A stretch of 64,000 nucleotides of DNA from Egibacteraceae bacterium. GTDB taxonomy: Bacteria > Actinomycetota > Nitriliruptoria > Euzebyales > Egibacteraceae. The notes under the pieces were generated by a model. The model did not search any database, was not told the origin of the DNA, and saw nothing but the letters and a program-made list of their open reading frames with translations. Shown here piece after piece: positions 35,665-44,310 of this stretch (position 1 is the stretch's first letter; every line of letters begins with the position of its first letter). The DNA is taken from contig JAUJNX010000001.1 of assembly GCA_030447925.1 (NCBI GenBank), positions 83,937 through 147,936 on the forward strand, in the 5' to 3' direction. Both the position numbers and the translations under genes were made by a program.

Positions 35665-36108
35665 ATGACCACGACATCCAGCAGCACGCCCCGCCACCCC
35701 AGCCAGTGGCTGTCGGGGGTCATCGGGGCGATCTACCTGGTGTTCGGCATCGCGGGGCTCGTGTCGATCGCGTCGGTGCCGTTCGCCGGGCCGGACGGGA
35801 TCCAGGTCGCCGGGTTCCGCGTCAACGGCGCCCAGGGCATCATCGCCCTGCTCATCGCCGCGGGCGGGCTGCTCGCCTTCACCCGCCTGGCCCTGGCCGC
35901 GCGCTACGGGTGGGCGCTGGTGGTCGTCAGCTTCGGGCTGGCGCTGTACGGGACCCTGGTCGACCAGTCCTCGTCCGCCAACGTCCTCGCCTTCGACCAG
36001 AGCGACGTCGGGCGCCACGTCATCACCGGGGTGATCGCCCTGCTGATCGCCCTGTGGCCGGCCACCAGCCCCGCCACCGCCGGGGCCGAGCCGGGCTCCC
36101 GCCGCTAG
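35665..36108 (+). CDS. DUF4383 four-helix membrane protein
   Basis: 147 aa. Helices at about residues 16-36, 56-75, 80-97 and 115-133 (WLSGVIGAIYLVFGIAGLVS, GIIALLIAAGGLLAFTRLAL, WALVVVSFGLALYG, HVITGVIALLIALWPAT). This fits DUF4383, a family of unknown function in actinobacteria. It is divergent from purB across a 94-base gap. Confidence 0.8.
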   Translation: MTTTSSSTPRHPSQWLSGVIGAIYLVFGIAGLVSIASVPFAGPDGIQVAGFRVNGAQGIIALLIAAGGLLAFTRLALAARYGWALVVVSFGLALYGTLVDQSSSANVLAFDQSDVGRHVITGVIALLIALWPATSPATAGAEPGSRR

Positions 36109-36119
36109 CGCGGGCGGGC

Positions 36120-36164
36120 GGCGCCGGGGCGCGCGGCGCCGGGGCGCGCGGCGCCGGGGCGCGC
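36120..36164. repeat. Three perfect 15-bp tandem repeats
   Basis: GGCGCCGGGGCGCGC is repeated three times in the 84-base gap between two convergent genes. Each unit contains a GGCGCC palindrome, so the array can fold; it may act as a terminator region. Confidence 0.7.
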
Positions 36165-36192
36165 GGACGCCGGGCCGGGCACGCGGCGCGGG

Positions 36193-37065
36193 TCAGAGGA
36201 CCGCGCCGCTGGGCAGGTACGGGGCCAGGGGCCCGACCGCGCCGCGGGTGCAGATCGGCCCGGCGGGGCGCAGGTCCAGGCCGGCGGCGACCGCCACCTC
36301 GACCGCCCACGGGTTGGCCGCCGTCATCCAGGGGACCTCCGTCGGCGTCCCCGGCGGGACGGTCAGCAGCGCGGCCCGCAGGACCTCCGCCGCGGTCGGC
36401 GGGTCCTCCGCGGCCACCGTCACCACCTTGGCCCCGAACACCAGCGCGTAGCCGCGGTCGGCGACCAGCAGCCGGGAGCCGCTCTCCATCGAGGCGCCCA
36501 GGTCGCGGTGGCCGCGGGCGGCGCCGCGCACGCGCCGGTCGACGCGCTCGGTGAGGGCCAGGTCGTCGCGCGTGCCCTCGCGCACGGACGGCACCGGCGC
36601 GAGGGCCCCCGCGCGCACGACGCCGGTGGCCGCCAGGGTCGGCACCAGCGCGAAGCCGGCGCGGGCGTAGGCGCGGATCGCGCGCGGGTCGGCCGACGCG
36701 ACGACGATCCCGCCGCGGGCCCCGGCCAGGGTGCCCAGCGCCCGGGCGAGCAGGTCGCGGCCCAGCCCGCGGTCCTGCCAGGCCGGGTCGATGACCAGCA
36801 GGGACAGGCCCCACAGCCCCTCGCGGACCAGCGCGCAGGCCGCCCCGACGAGGGCGCCGTCCGGGGCCTCGGCGACCCACTGGCCCTCGGGGTCGGTGTC
36901 CAGGAGGTGCGCCCGGACGGTCATCCCGTGGGTGCGCGGCGGCGGGCCCGACGCCTCCCGCCACGGGCGCACGCGCCGGTCGAGGTCGGCGAAGGCCACG
37001 CGCGCGACCTCCCCGGCCGCCTCCACGTCGCCGCGCCCCATGGGCCGCACCCGTGGCGCCGCCAT
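36193..37065 (-). CDS. GNAT-family N-acetyltransferase with two domains
   Basis: 290 aa. The first domain has the acetyl-CoA loop LLVIDPAWQDRGLGRDLLAR and the ending RAIRAYARAGFALVP. The second half (TRDDLALTERVDRRVRGAA, GYALVFGAKVVTVAAEDPPT) is a degenerate GNAT repeat. Substrate unknown. It starts four bases after the stop of the SIMPL gene, so the two are co-transcribed. Confidence 0.85.
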   Translation of the reverse strand: MAAPRVRPMGRGDVEAAGEVARVAFADLDRRVRPWREASGPPPRTHGMTVRAHLLDTDPEGQWVAEAPDGALVGAACALVREGLWGLSLLVIDPAWQDRGLGRDLLARALGTLAGARGGIVVASADPRAIRAYARAGFALVPTLAATGVVRAGALAPVPSVREGTRDDLALTERVDRRVRGAARGHRDLGASMESGSRLLVADRGYALVFGAKVVTVAAEDPPTAAEVLRAALLTVPPGTPTEVPWMTAANPWAVEVAVAAGLDLRPAGPICTRGAVGPLAPYLPSGAVL

Positions 37066-37069
37066 CGCG

Positions 37070-37726
37070 CTAGTCCTCCAGCAGCTCGTAGCCGGCGGTG
37101 ACCGCGGCGGTCAGGCGGACGGCCTCCGGGCGCAGGTCCAGGACGAGGGGCTGGTCGTCGACGCCGCCGTGGTCGGCGACCATGGCGAGCGCCTCGCGCC
37201 CCTCGCGGGCGACGGGGTGCGCGGAGTCGGGCACGCCGGGTTCCGCCAGCGTCGCGACGGGACCCAGGCGCAGGCCCGCGGCGCCCGCGTAGTCGCCCGC
37301 GCGGCGGCGGGCGTCGTCCACCGCCGCGGCGCGCAACTCGGCGTGGGCGGGGTTGGCGGGGTCGACCAGCCAGTCGGTGCCCAGGACGCGGACGCCCAGC
37401 TCGGTCGCGACCCGCGCCAGCACCGACCCGATCGACCCGACGGTCGACAGCTCGACGACCAGGGTGCGCTGGGCGGCCTGGCCGACGAGGCGGGGGCCGT
37501 CGGGGCCGTAGCGGTGGCGCGGGGCCACGTGCAGCGACGACGGCCGCCGCGCGAGCACGTCGTCGCCCAGGTCGTCCAGGACCGCGTCGAGGATCGCCGA
37601 GCGCCGGGCCAGGTCCTCGACCGCCGGGCGCACCTCGCGGTCCACGCTCTCCAGGCCCAGCGTCACCCGCACCCGGTCGGGCTCCACGTCCCTGGTGGCC
37701 CAGCCCTGGACCGTCACCGTCGCCAT
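37070..37726 (-). CDS. SIMPL-domain (DUF541) protein
   Basis: 218 aa. Begins TVTVQGWATRDVEPDRVRVT, with the repeat unit RRRAGDYAGAAGLRLGPVAT typical of SIMPL proteins. No signal peptide, although many relatives are periplasmic. Function unknown. First gene of a pair with the GNAT protein. Confidence 0.85.
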   Translation of the reverse strand: MATVTVQGWATRDVEPDRVRVTLGLESVDREVRPAVEDLARRSAILDAVLDDLGDDVLARRPSSLHVAPRHRYGPDGPRLVGQAAQRTLVVELSTVGSIGSVLARVATELGVRVLGTDWLVDPANPAHAELRAAAVDDARRRAGDYAGAAGLRLGPVATLAEPGVPDSAHPVAREGREALAMVADHGGVDDQPLVLDLRPEAVRLTAAVTAGYELLED

Positions 37727-37783
37727 CTCCGCCCCCCCGCTCGCCGCCGACCGGGACCCTAACGCCCGGGCGGGGGGTGGGCG

Positions 37784-40069
37784 TCACGCCACCGCGGCGA
37801 CGCGGATGCCGCGGAGGAGCACCTCCAGGTGCTCGCGGCCGAGGTAGGACCAGACCTGGTAGTCGCAGTCCTGCCCCGTGACGCGCAGGATGGCCGAACG
37901 GTGGCCCGCCCCGGTGACGTCGACGTCCCCACCACGCCACGAGAAGCTCGCGATGCTGCCGTCCGCCCAGGTCAGGTCGGGTTCCGCCAGCAGCTCGACC
38001 GACCGCCTGCCCAGCGAGCCGAAGCCGAACACGCCCCGGCCGCAGTCCGGGCACTCCTCGCCCGAGGGCAGGACCCCCGGCAGGCCGGGCCGGTCGAACG
38101 CGAGAAAGGTCAGGGTCGGCGGGCCGTTCGCCCGCCGTGGGGTGGCCCCGTCCGCCTGGCCGAGGTCGGTGAACGTGAGCGGTGCGCAGCGCCGGTTGGC
38201 CCCGGCGTCGATCCAGTCCTGCACCACGTCGGGCGGGACCGCAGCGGGGTCGACGGGGTCGGTGCTGGGACCCGGGCCCGCCGTGTTCGTCGCCGCGGGG
38301 GCGCCATCGAGGTCCACCAGCGCGGCGGCGCCGCCCTGGAAGGCCCGCAGCTCCACGCGGACGACCCGCCGGCCGTCGGGCAGGTCGAAGGCGAGCCGGC
38401 CGGTGGCGCGGTCGCCGGGCGCCAGGTCGTCGAACAGGCGGCCCTTCGCGCTGATCTGGTGGCTGGCCCCGTCCATCTCGTAGACCGCGCCGGTCTCGTC
38501 GTAGGCGAGCTGGGTCACGCCCGACAGGTCGTGGGGCGCGTCGCCGGTGACGACCGCCTCGACGTCGACCAGGCAGGAGTGGCCCTGCCCCGAGCAGCGC
38601 TGCAGCGTGCGCCAGGCGGCGAACCGCTCGACGTCGCAGGCCACGCCGGTGACGGTGAACGTCACGGGCCCGACCCCCACCGGCGCACCGAGCGCGCCGC
38701 GGGCCTCGGCCGCGGACACGCCATCGGGCGGCGCGGCCGGGGACGCATCCTCCTCGTCCGCGGTGGGCGCCGCCGTCACCGCCGGCGCCGGTGCGCCCGG
38801 CGGTTCCGCGGACGGCGACGCCGCCGGGGAACCGGCCGCCGACGCCGAGCCGTCCTCGCGCAGGCCGAGCCAGCCGGTCAGGACCAGCACGGCGACCACG
38901 GCAAGGGCGGCCGCGACCCCCGCGCCGCGGGACCAGCCGCCGGCGGTGCGGGCGGGCGGCGTGGGCTCCCAGGAGGGCCCTGGCCCCCAGGGGCGCTCGG
39001 GCTCCCCGGTCCGCGGGGGCGCCCCGGCCCGTACGTGCGCCGGGGCGGACACGGGCTCCCCAGCCCGTACGGGCGCCGGGGCGGACACGGGCTCCCCAGC
39101 CCGTACGGGCGCCGGGGCGGACGCGGGCTCCCCGCGGTACCCGCCCATCCCGCGGCGCGCCGCCCGGGGGTCCGGCACCGCCCACGTGCGGCGCAGCGTG
39201 CGGGTCAGCGCGGTCTCCGCGTCGGCGGGGTGCCCCAGCAGCTCCTGCATGAGCTCCGCGGCGGTCGGGCGCGCCGCGGGGTGCTTCGCGAGCGCCGCCG
39301 CGACCAGGCCGGCCAGCGGCGCCGGCAGGCCCTCCAGGTCGGGCTCGCCGTGGAGGATGCGGGCGCACACGACGTCCAGCGCGCCCTCGCCGAAGGGCTT
39401 GCGCCCCGCGCCCGCGTAGAGGACGAGCCCGCCCCAGAGGAACACGTCGACGGGCGTGCCCAGCGGGTGGGTGGTGAGCTGCTCCGGCGCCATCCAGCCG
39501 GGGGTGCCGAGCACCACGCCCGTCTGGGTCAGCCGCACCGAGTGGTCCAGGGCCTGGGCGATGCCGAAGTCGATGACCCGTGGGCCCGACGACGCGAGCA
39601 GGATGTTGGCGGGCTTGAGGTCGCGGTGCACCAGCCCCGCGGCGTGGATCGCGGCCAGCGCCGCCGCGACGCCGGCCGCGAAGCCGTGCAGGGCGGCGGC
39701 CGCCAGGGGACCGCGGGTCGCGACCAGGCGGTCCAGCGAGGGGCCGTCGACGTACTCGGTCACCAGGTAGGGGTGGGGCCCGTCGACGCGCGCGTCCAGC
39801 ACCTGGGCCGTGCACCACCCCGCGACCCGCTGCGCGACCGCGACCTCGTGGCGGAAGCGGCGGAGGAACTCCTCGTCGTCCGCGAGCTCCGCGCGCAGCA
39901 CCTTGACGGCCACCAGGGCACCCTCGGCGTCGCGGACGTCGCGCGCGAGGAACACCGTGCCCATCCCCCCGGCCCCCAGGCGGCGCAGCAGGTGGTACGG
40001 GCCGACCGCCGGTGGATCCCCCGGCTCCAGGAGCCGCCCGGGGAGGGGCGAGGCGGACGACGTGATCAG
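37784..40069 (-). CDS. Membrane Ser/Thr protein kinase, probable CTG start
   Basis: 761 aa if started at the CTG at 40069. The kinase domain (about 20-290) has the glycine loop LRRLGAGGMGTVFLARD, Lys56 (VAVKVL), HRDLKPAN (Asp150 region) and DFG (167-169). A 12-residue repeat linker follows, then a membrane helix (384-403) and a two-part outer domain: one like DUF4352 (GPVTFTVTGVACDVERF), one with cysteines (SGEECPDCGRGVFGFG) of no known family. The first ATG (39964) would cut off the glycine loop. The CTG is the only sensible start: GAGGA stands seven bases before it, and an in-frame stop lies just upstream. Confidence 0.85.
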   Translation of the reverse strand: MITSSASPLPGRLLEPGDPPAVGPYHLLRRLGAGGMGTVFLARDVRDAEGALVAVKVLRAELADDEEFLRRFRHEVAVAQRVAGWCTAQVLDARVDGPHPYLVTEYVDGPSLDRLVATRGPLAAAALHGFAAGVAAALAAIHAAGLVHRDLKPANILLASSGPRVIDFGIAQALDHSVRLTQTGVVLGTPGWMAPEQLTTHPLGTPVDVFLWGGLVLYAGAGRKPFGEGALDVVCARILHGEPDLEGLPAPLAGLVAAALAKHPAARPTAAELMQELLGHPADAETALTRTLRRTWAVPDPRAARRGMGGYRGEPASAPAPVRAGEPVSAPAPVRAGEPVSAPAHVRAGAPPRTGEPERPWGPGPSWEPTPPARTAGGWSRGAGVAAALAVVAVLVLTGWLGLREDGSASAAGSPAASPSAEPPGAPAPAVTAAPTADEEDASPAAPPDGVSAAEARGALGAPVGVGPVTFTVTGVACDVERFAAWRTLQRCSGQGHSCLVDVEAVVTGDAPHDLSGVTQLAYDETGAVYEMDGASHQISAKGRLFDDLAPGDRATGRLAFDLPDGRRVVRVELRAFQGGAAALVDLDGAPAATNTAGPGPSTDPVDPAAVPPDVVQDWIDAGANRRCAPLTFTDLGQADGATPRRANGPPTLTFLAFDRPGLPGVLPSGEECPDCGRGVFGFGSLGRRSVELLAEPDLTWADGSIASFSWRGGDVDVTGAGHRSAILRVTGQDCDYQVWSYLGREHLEVLLRGIRVAAVA
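39028..39135. repeat. Three 36-bp tandem repeats in the kinase linker
   Basis: Units 39028-39063, 39064-39099 and 39100-39135 are almost identical. Each encodes 12 residues (GEPVSAPAPVRA type) in the cytoplasmic linker between the kinase domain and the membrane helix. The in-frame length suits copy-number change without loss of the protein. Confidence 0.85.
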
Positions 40070-40220
40070 CTCGGGTCCTCAGGCATCCGGGCCCTCCGGG
40101 TGGGCGGGCCGATCATGCACAGCGTGCGGCTGCCCCGAGGCGTCCCAGCTCCTGTCCGATCGGGCGGGGGGCGGAAAGGCCACGGGCGATAGCGTCCTCG
40201 TGACCCGATCGAACCCCCAG

Positions 40221-40236
40221 TTGGTTCGTGAGCCAA
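40221..40236. promoter_or_regulatory. Imperfect 16-bp palindrome in the kinase/beta-helix divergent promoter
   Basis: TTGGTTCGTGAGCCAA is self-complementary at 12 of 16 positions and lies 72 bases before the beta-helix start. The 239-base gap (40070-40308) holds no gene. Confidence 0.3.
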
Positions 40237-40308
40237 GGTGCGGGGTTCATGCCCGGCCTCCCGGGCTGGGAGCGCCGTCATTCGTCGCGCTGAACGGATG
40301 GATGCTGG

Positions 40309-42183
40309 ATGCGGATCTTCCGGTTGCCCGGTCTGGTGATGACGGTGGCCCTGGCCCTGACCGCGTCAGCGTGCGGGGGACCTCCCCCGGCGAGCGCCGG
40401 GCCCCCGCCACCCGCACCCACCGCTGCGCCCCCCTCGGCGATGCCCCCACCCGGGCCGTCCCCGTCCCCACCTTCCTCACCCTCGCCGACCGTCGCGCCG
40501 TCGCCGACCGTCGCGCCGTCACCGACCGTCGCGCCGTCACCGACGGTCGCGCCATCCTCGCCGCCGGTGGGTCAGCGGGTCGCCTGCACCGTGGCGCCGG
40601 TGGACCAGGCCGTCCCCTCGGGCGCGGTCCACGCGGCTCCGGGCGGGCGGCCGGGAGCCGCCGGTTCCGCGGCCGACCCGCTGCCGCTGGACCGGGCGCT
40701 GGCCGCGGCGCCGGACGGCGGGACCGTCGTCGTGCACGACGGGGTGTACCGGGTCGGGGATCTGAAGCTGCGCGCCCGGGTCGACCTGCGCGCCGCACCG
40801 GGCGCCGACCCGGTGCTCGCGGGCAGCGAGGTCGTGTCGGAGTGGCGGCGGGACGGCGGGCGGTGGGTGCACGACGGCTGGACGCACTCGTTCCCCCACA
40901 ACAAGGGGCCGGAGTACCTGGAGCCCGACAACCAGGTGGCGGGCCTGCGCGACATGGTCTTCGTCGACGGCGCGCCGCTGCGCCAGGTGACCAGTGCCGG
41001 GGACGTCGGACCCGGGACGTTCTTCGTCGACGCCGGAGCGGACCGGCTGCACATCGGCGACGACCCCGCCGGCCGGACGGTCGAGGCCGCCGCCCGCGAG
41101 TACGGGATGTACATCGTCAGGGACGGGCGGGGCAGCACCGTCCGCGGGCTCACGTTCCGCCACTACGCCGACAACGGTCTGGGGGTGGGCGCCCCGGACG
41201 TGACCCTCGAGGGCAACCGGTTCGTCCACAACGCCGTCACCGGCGCCGTCGTGAACGGCACCAGCGGCGCCGCCGACGTGGTCGTGCGCCGCAACGAGTT
41301 CAGCCACAACGGGCGCAAGGGCCTGGGAGCGGGCAGCGCACATGGCCTCCTCCTGGAGGGCAACGTCATCAGCCACAACAACGCCTCCGGCTACCGGCGG
41401 GCGTGGGACGCCGCGGGGGTGAAGCTCCTGCACAGCGACGACGTGCGGGTGCTGGACAACTGCGCCACCGGCAACGACGGGCACGCGATCTGGCTGGACA
41501 TCGCCATGCGCGACGCGGTCGTGCTCCGCAACCACGTCCAGGGCAACACCAACTTCGGGATCTTCTTCGAGATCTCCTCCGGCGCGCTCATCGCGGACAA
41601 CCTCGCGGTGGACAATGGCATCGGCCTGGCCGTCGCGCTGTCCACCGACGTGCGCCTGGTCAACAACACCGTCGTCGGCGGCAACAGCGGCATCCTCGTG
41701 AAGGAGACGGAACGTCAGCCGCGGCCGAATCCGAACGAACAGCGCGCGACCTTCGACACGGCCCGCATCACGCTGCGCAACAACCTCCTGTCCGGCCAGC
41801 ACGGGACCGCCCTCACGGCGCAACGGGAGAACTGCCGCGAGCGCAGCTCGATGTTCGCCGCGGTGGACCACAACGGCTACCACCGTCCCGGCGGCCAGGG
41901 CCGGCTGGTGGAGTACACGCCCGGGGCGGGGGGTGCGTGCAGCACGGAGTTCCGCTCCCTGGAGGACTTCCGGCGGGCGACCGGCTACGAGCAGCACGGC
42001 AGGGAGATCGACGCGTCGGCTGCGCTGTTCCGCGACCCCGAGCGCGGGGACTACGGGCTGCGGTCCGGCACCCCTGCGCAGGGTGCCGGCGGTGCGCTCG
42101 CCCCTGCGGAGGCGGAGGCCCTGGGTGTCGCCCCCGGCGCGCCCGTCGACCTCGGCGCGCTCCACCTCACCCGCCCGGAGTAG
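40309..42183 (+). CDS. Secreted right-handed beta-helix lipoprotein
   Basis: 624 aa. Lipobox TASACGG near residue 22, then a Pro-rich linker with four SPTVAP repeats. From about residue 125 it is a parallel beta-helix of the pectate-lyase type: DGGTVVVHDGVYRVGDLKLR, repeated N-x-x-V turns (LEGNRFVHNAVTGAVVNGTS, LLEGNVISHNNASG, RLVNNTVVGGNSGILVKE). Such proteins bind or cut polysaccharides; the substrate is unknown. It is divergent from the kinase gene. Confidence 0.88.
   Translation: MRIFRLPGLVMTVALALTASACGGPPPASAGPPPPAPTAAPPSAMPPPGPSPSPPSSPSPTVAPSPTVAPSPTVAPSPTVAPSSPPVGQRVACTVAPVDQAVPSGAVHAAPGGRPGAAGSAADPLPLDRALAAAPDGGTVVVHDGVYRVGDLKLRARVDLRAAPGADPVLAGSEVVSEWRRDGGRWVHDGWTHSFPHNKGPEYLEPDNQVAGLRDMVFVDGAPLRQVTSAGDVGPGTFFVDAGADRLHIGDDPAGRTVEAAAREYGMYIVRDGRGSTVRGLTFRHYADNGLGVGAPDVTLEGNRFVHNAVTGAVVNGTSGAADVVVRRNEFSHNGRKGLGAGSAHGLLLEGNVISHNNASGYRRAWDAAGVKLLHSDDVRVLDNCATGNDGHAIWLDIAMRDAVVLRNHVQGNTNFGIFFEISSGALIADNLAVDNGIGLAVALSTDVRLVNNTVVGGNSGILVKETERQPRPNPNEQRATFDTARITLRNNLLSGQHGTALTAQRENCRERSSMFAAVDHNGYHRPGGQGRLVEYTPGAGGACSTEFRSLEDFRRATGYEQHGREIDASAALFRDPERGDYGLRSGTPAQGAGGALAPAEAEALGVAPGAPVDLGALHLTRPE
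40483..40554. repeat. Four 18-bp tandem repeats in the beta-helix linker
   Basis: TCGCCGACCGTCGCGCCG and near copies encode four SPTVAP units in the surface linker. Copy number may vary among strains. Confidence 0.85.
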
Positions 42184-42240
42184 CGGGACCCCGCCACGGC
42201 AGCGGACCCAGGCCCGAGGGCGGGCTCCCCCAGGGAGTGC

Positions 42241-42822
42241 TCAGACGAGGACGGCGCCGGGTGCGCGGCCGAGATGGGCGAGGAGGCGGTCCGCGGTGGT
42301 CCCGTCGGGGCCGACGGGTTGCGGGGCCCCATACATCTGGTACTCGCGGAAGCGGTCGAACAGGTCGCCCAGCCCCAGCACCCGGGCGGCGGCATCACCG
42401 GCCAGGTCCTGCGGGAGCGCGGCCGACAGGCCCAGCCCGCGACCGAGGTCCCAGGCGTGGACGAGGTTCTCGAGCGAGCCGATGAACAGGACCACCTCGC
42501 CCGGGTACGGGCCCATGGGCGTGGGCAGGTCGCGGCCGAGCAGGTCGGGTGACCGCTCGAACGCCTGCGAGAACGCGACGGCGCTCCGGCGGTAGGCCGC
42601 CAGCACGTCATCGCCGATGAGATCGGCCTGGTCCGGGAGGTGCTCGGGGCCGATCCCCGCCGCGGAGTTGCGGCACTGGGTGTTCACGGCCACGAGGTGG
42701 CCGAGCAGTTGACCGACGGTCCAACCGATGGGCGTCGGGGCGGACAGCGCGTGGGGTGGCACCGCGTCGACCAAGGTCGCGGTCCACGACATCGCCGAGG
42801 AGTGGAAGGTCTGCAGCTTCAT
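42241..42822 (-). CDS. DinB-like mycothiol-dependent family protein (TIGR03086 type)
   Basis: 193 aa four-helix bundle. Family blocks: TPIGWTVGQLLGHLVAVNTQ (with the metal His) and SLENLVHAWDLGRGLGL (second and third metal ligands). Related enzymes use mycothiol, an actinobacterial thiol. It is divergent from the MocR regulator, with a palindrome directly at its start codon, so it is a likely target of that regulator. Confidence 0.82.
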   Translation of the reverse strand: MKLQTFHSSAMSWTATLVDAVPPHALSAPTPIGWTVGQLLGHLVAVNTQCRNSAAGIGPEHLPDQADLIGDDVLAAYRRSAVAFSQAFERSPDLLGRDLPTPMGPYPGEVVLFIGSLENLVHAWDLGRGLGLSAALPQDLAGDAAARVLGLGDLFDRFREYQMYGAPQPVGPDGTTADRLLAHLGRAPGAVLV

Positions 42823-42839
42823 GGAGACAATGTGTCTCC
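42823..42839. promoter_or_regulatory. GGAGACA-ATG-TGTCTCC palindrome, candidate MocR operator
   Basis: A perfect seven-base inverted repeat begins one base upstream of the ATG of the DinB-like gene, and lies 35-51 bases before the MocR gene. Binding here would block both promoters. Confidence 0.6.
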
Positions 42840-42858
42840 GACTTGCTGGCCCTACAAG

Positions 42859-42864
42859 GATAAT
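42859..42864 (+). promoter_or_regulatory. Candidate -10 element of the MocR gene
   Basis: GATAAT ends nine bases before the ATG, so the transcript would have almost no leader. No ribosome site is present. This is one of the few AT-rich spots in the window. Confidence 0.45.
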
Positions 42865-42873
42865 ATTGTCACC

Positions 42874-44259
42874 ATGACAGACTGGCTACCCGGACCGGAG
42901 TGGGAGCGGGGGCAGACGGCGTACGTGGCCATCGCCGACGCCGTCGCAGCCGACGTGGCCCGCGGGCGGCTGCTGCCCGGCGACCGCCTGCCGACCCACC
43001 GCATGCTGGCCCGGCGCCTGGGCGTCACGATCGGGACCGTCACCCGCGCGTACGCGGAGGCGGGGCGCCGTGGCCTCGTCCGCGGCGAGGTCGGGCGGGG
43101 CACCTACGTCCTCGGGCTGCGGGCCGACGACTCCGACATCGCCCTGGCGGTCCCCGCCAGCCCGCCCGCCGAGGTCGACCTCAGCCGCAACCTGGCCCTG
43201 CCCGCGTCGACACCGCCGGAGCTGCTCCGCGCGATCGCCGAGGCCTGGCGCGGGGTGGAACCCTCCGCGCTGCTGGACTACCAGGCGAAGGCCGGCAACC
43301 GCCAGGACCGCGAGGCCGGGGTCCACTGGCTGCCGCCCGGCCTGCGCGGGGACCCCGACCGCGTGGTGCTGACCGCGGGCGCGCAGCATGCGATCGTCTC
43401 CGCGCTCGCCACCGTCACCACGCCGGGCGACGTCGTGGTCGCCGAATCCATGTCGTACCCCGGCCTGCGCACCGCCGCCGACCACGTGGGGGTCCGGCTC
43501 GTCGGCCTCCCCATGGACGGCGAGGGCCTCGTCCCCGACGCCCTCGCCGCCGCCTGCGGCCGCCTGCGCCCCCGGGCCCTCTACTGCACGCCGACCCTGC
43601 AGAACCCGACCGGCGCGGTACTGTCCGCTCCGCGGAGGAGCGAGATCGCCGCCGTGGCGGCCCGCCACGGGGTCGTGGTGATCGAGGACGACACCTACGG
43701 CTTTCTCGCGCCGGACGCCCCGCCGCCGCTCACCGCCGACCTCGGGCCGCTGGGCGTCTACGTGACCACGCTGTCCAAATCGGTCCTGGCCGGGCTGCGG
43801 ATCGGCTACCTGGTCACGGAGCCGCAGCTCGCGACCCGCATCGCCTCGACGGTCATGAGCACCGTCTGGATGGCACCCCCCGCCATGGCGCGCCTCGCCA
43901 CCCGGCTCATCGAGACGGGGACGGCCACAGCGGTCGCCGACTGGAAGCGCGCCGAGGGACGGCGTCGCCTGGCGCTGGCCCACGCGACCCTGCCCACACT
44001 CGCGCCGCCAGGGGCGGAGTCGTCACTGCACTGCTGGCTGCCCCTGCCCCCACCGTGGCGGGGGGTGGCCTACACCGCGGCGAGCCTGGCCCGGGGTGTG
44101 CTGGTCACCTCAGGAGAGGAGTTCGCCGTCGACTGGGGGCAGGCGGTCCCACAGGGCGTCCGCCTGTGCATCGGCACCCCCGCCGACACCGTGGGGCTCC
44201 GGTCCGCGCTGCAGGCGCTGCGGTCGGTCCTGGACGGCCCGCCCGCCGCCGTCCACTGA
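42874..44259 (+). CDS. MocR-type GntR regulator with aminotransferase-like domain
   Basis: 461 aa. GntR winged helix at about residues 10-80 (ADAVAADVARGRLLPGDRLP, RLGVTIGTVTRAYAEAGRRG). The rest is a fold-type I PLP domain: CTPTLQNPTGAVLS, VVIEDDTYGFLAPD, and the PLP Lys in VTTLSKSVLAGLRIGYLV. MocR proteins sense PLP-linked or amino compounds and control a neighbouring gene, here probably the DinB-like gene. Confidence 0.9.
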   Translation: MTDWLPGPEWERGQTAYVAIADAVAADVARGRLLPGDRLPTHRMLARRLGVTIGTVTRAYAEAGRRGLVRGEVGRGTYVLGLRADDSDIALAVPASPPAEVDLSRNLALPASTPPELLRAIAEAWRGVEPSALLDYQAKAGNRQDREAGVHWLPPGLRGDPDRVVLTAGAQHAIVSALATVTTPGDVVVAESMSYPGLRTAADHVGVRLVGLPMDGEGLVPDALAAACGRLRPRALYCTPTLQNPTGAVLSAPRRSEIAAVAARHGVVVIEDDTYGFLAPDAPPPLTADLGPLGVYVTTLSKSVLAGLRIGYLVTEPQLATRIASTVMSTVWMAPPAMARLATRLIETGTATAVADWKRAEGRRRLALAHATLPTLAPPGAESSLHCWLPLPPPWRGVAYTAASLARGVLVTSGEEFAVDWGQAVPQGVRLCIGTPADTVGLRSALQALRSVLDGPPAAVH

Positions 44260-44310
44260 GGAGCTCGGGTGTCGTCCGGCATCTCCCGCTCCGCTCCCGC
44301 GGCCGCGGCC

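Noticed and set aside
40190..40260. A tRNA-like stretch on the minus strand (GGGGGTTCGATC resembling a T-arm)
   Set aside because: No matching acceptor, D or anticodon stems can be drawn around it, and there is no CCA-proximal pairing. The T-loop-like match is chance.
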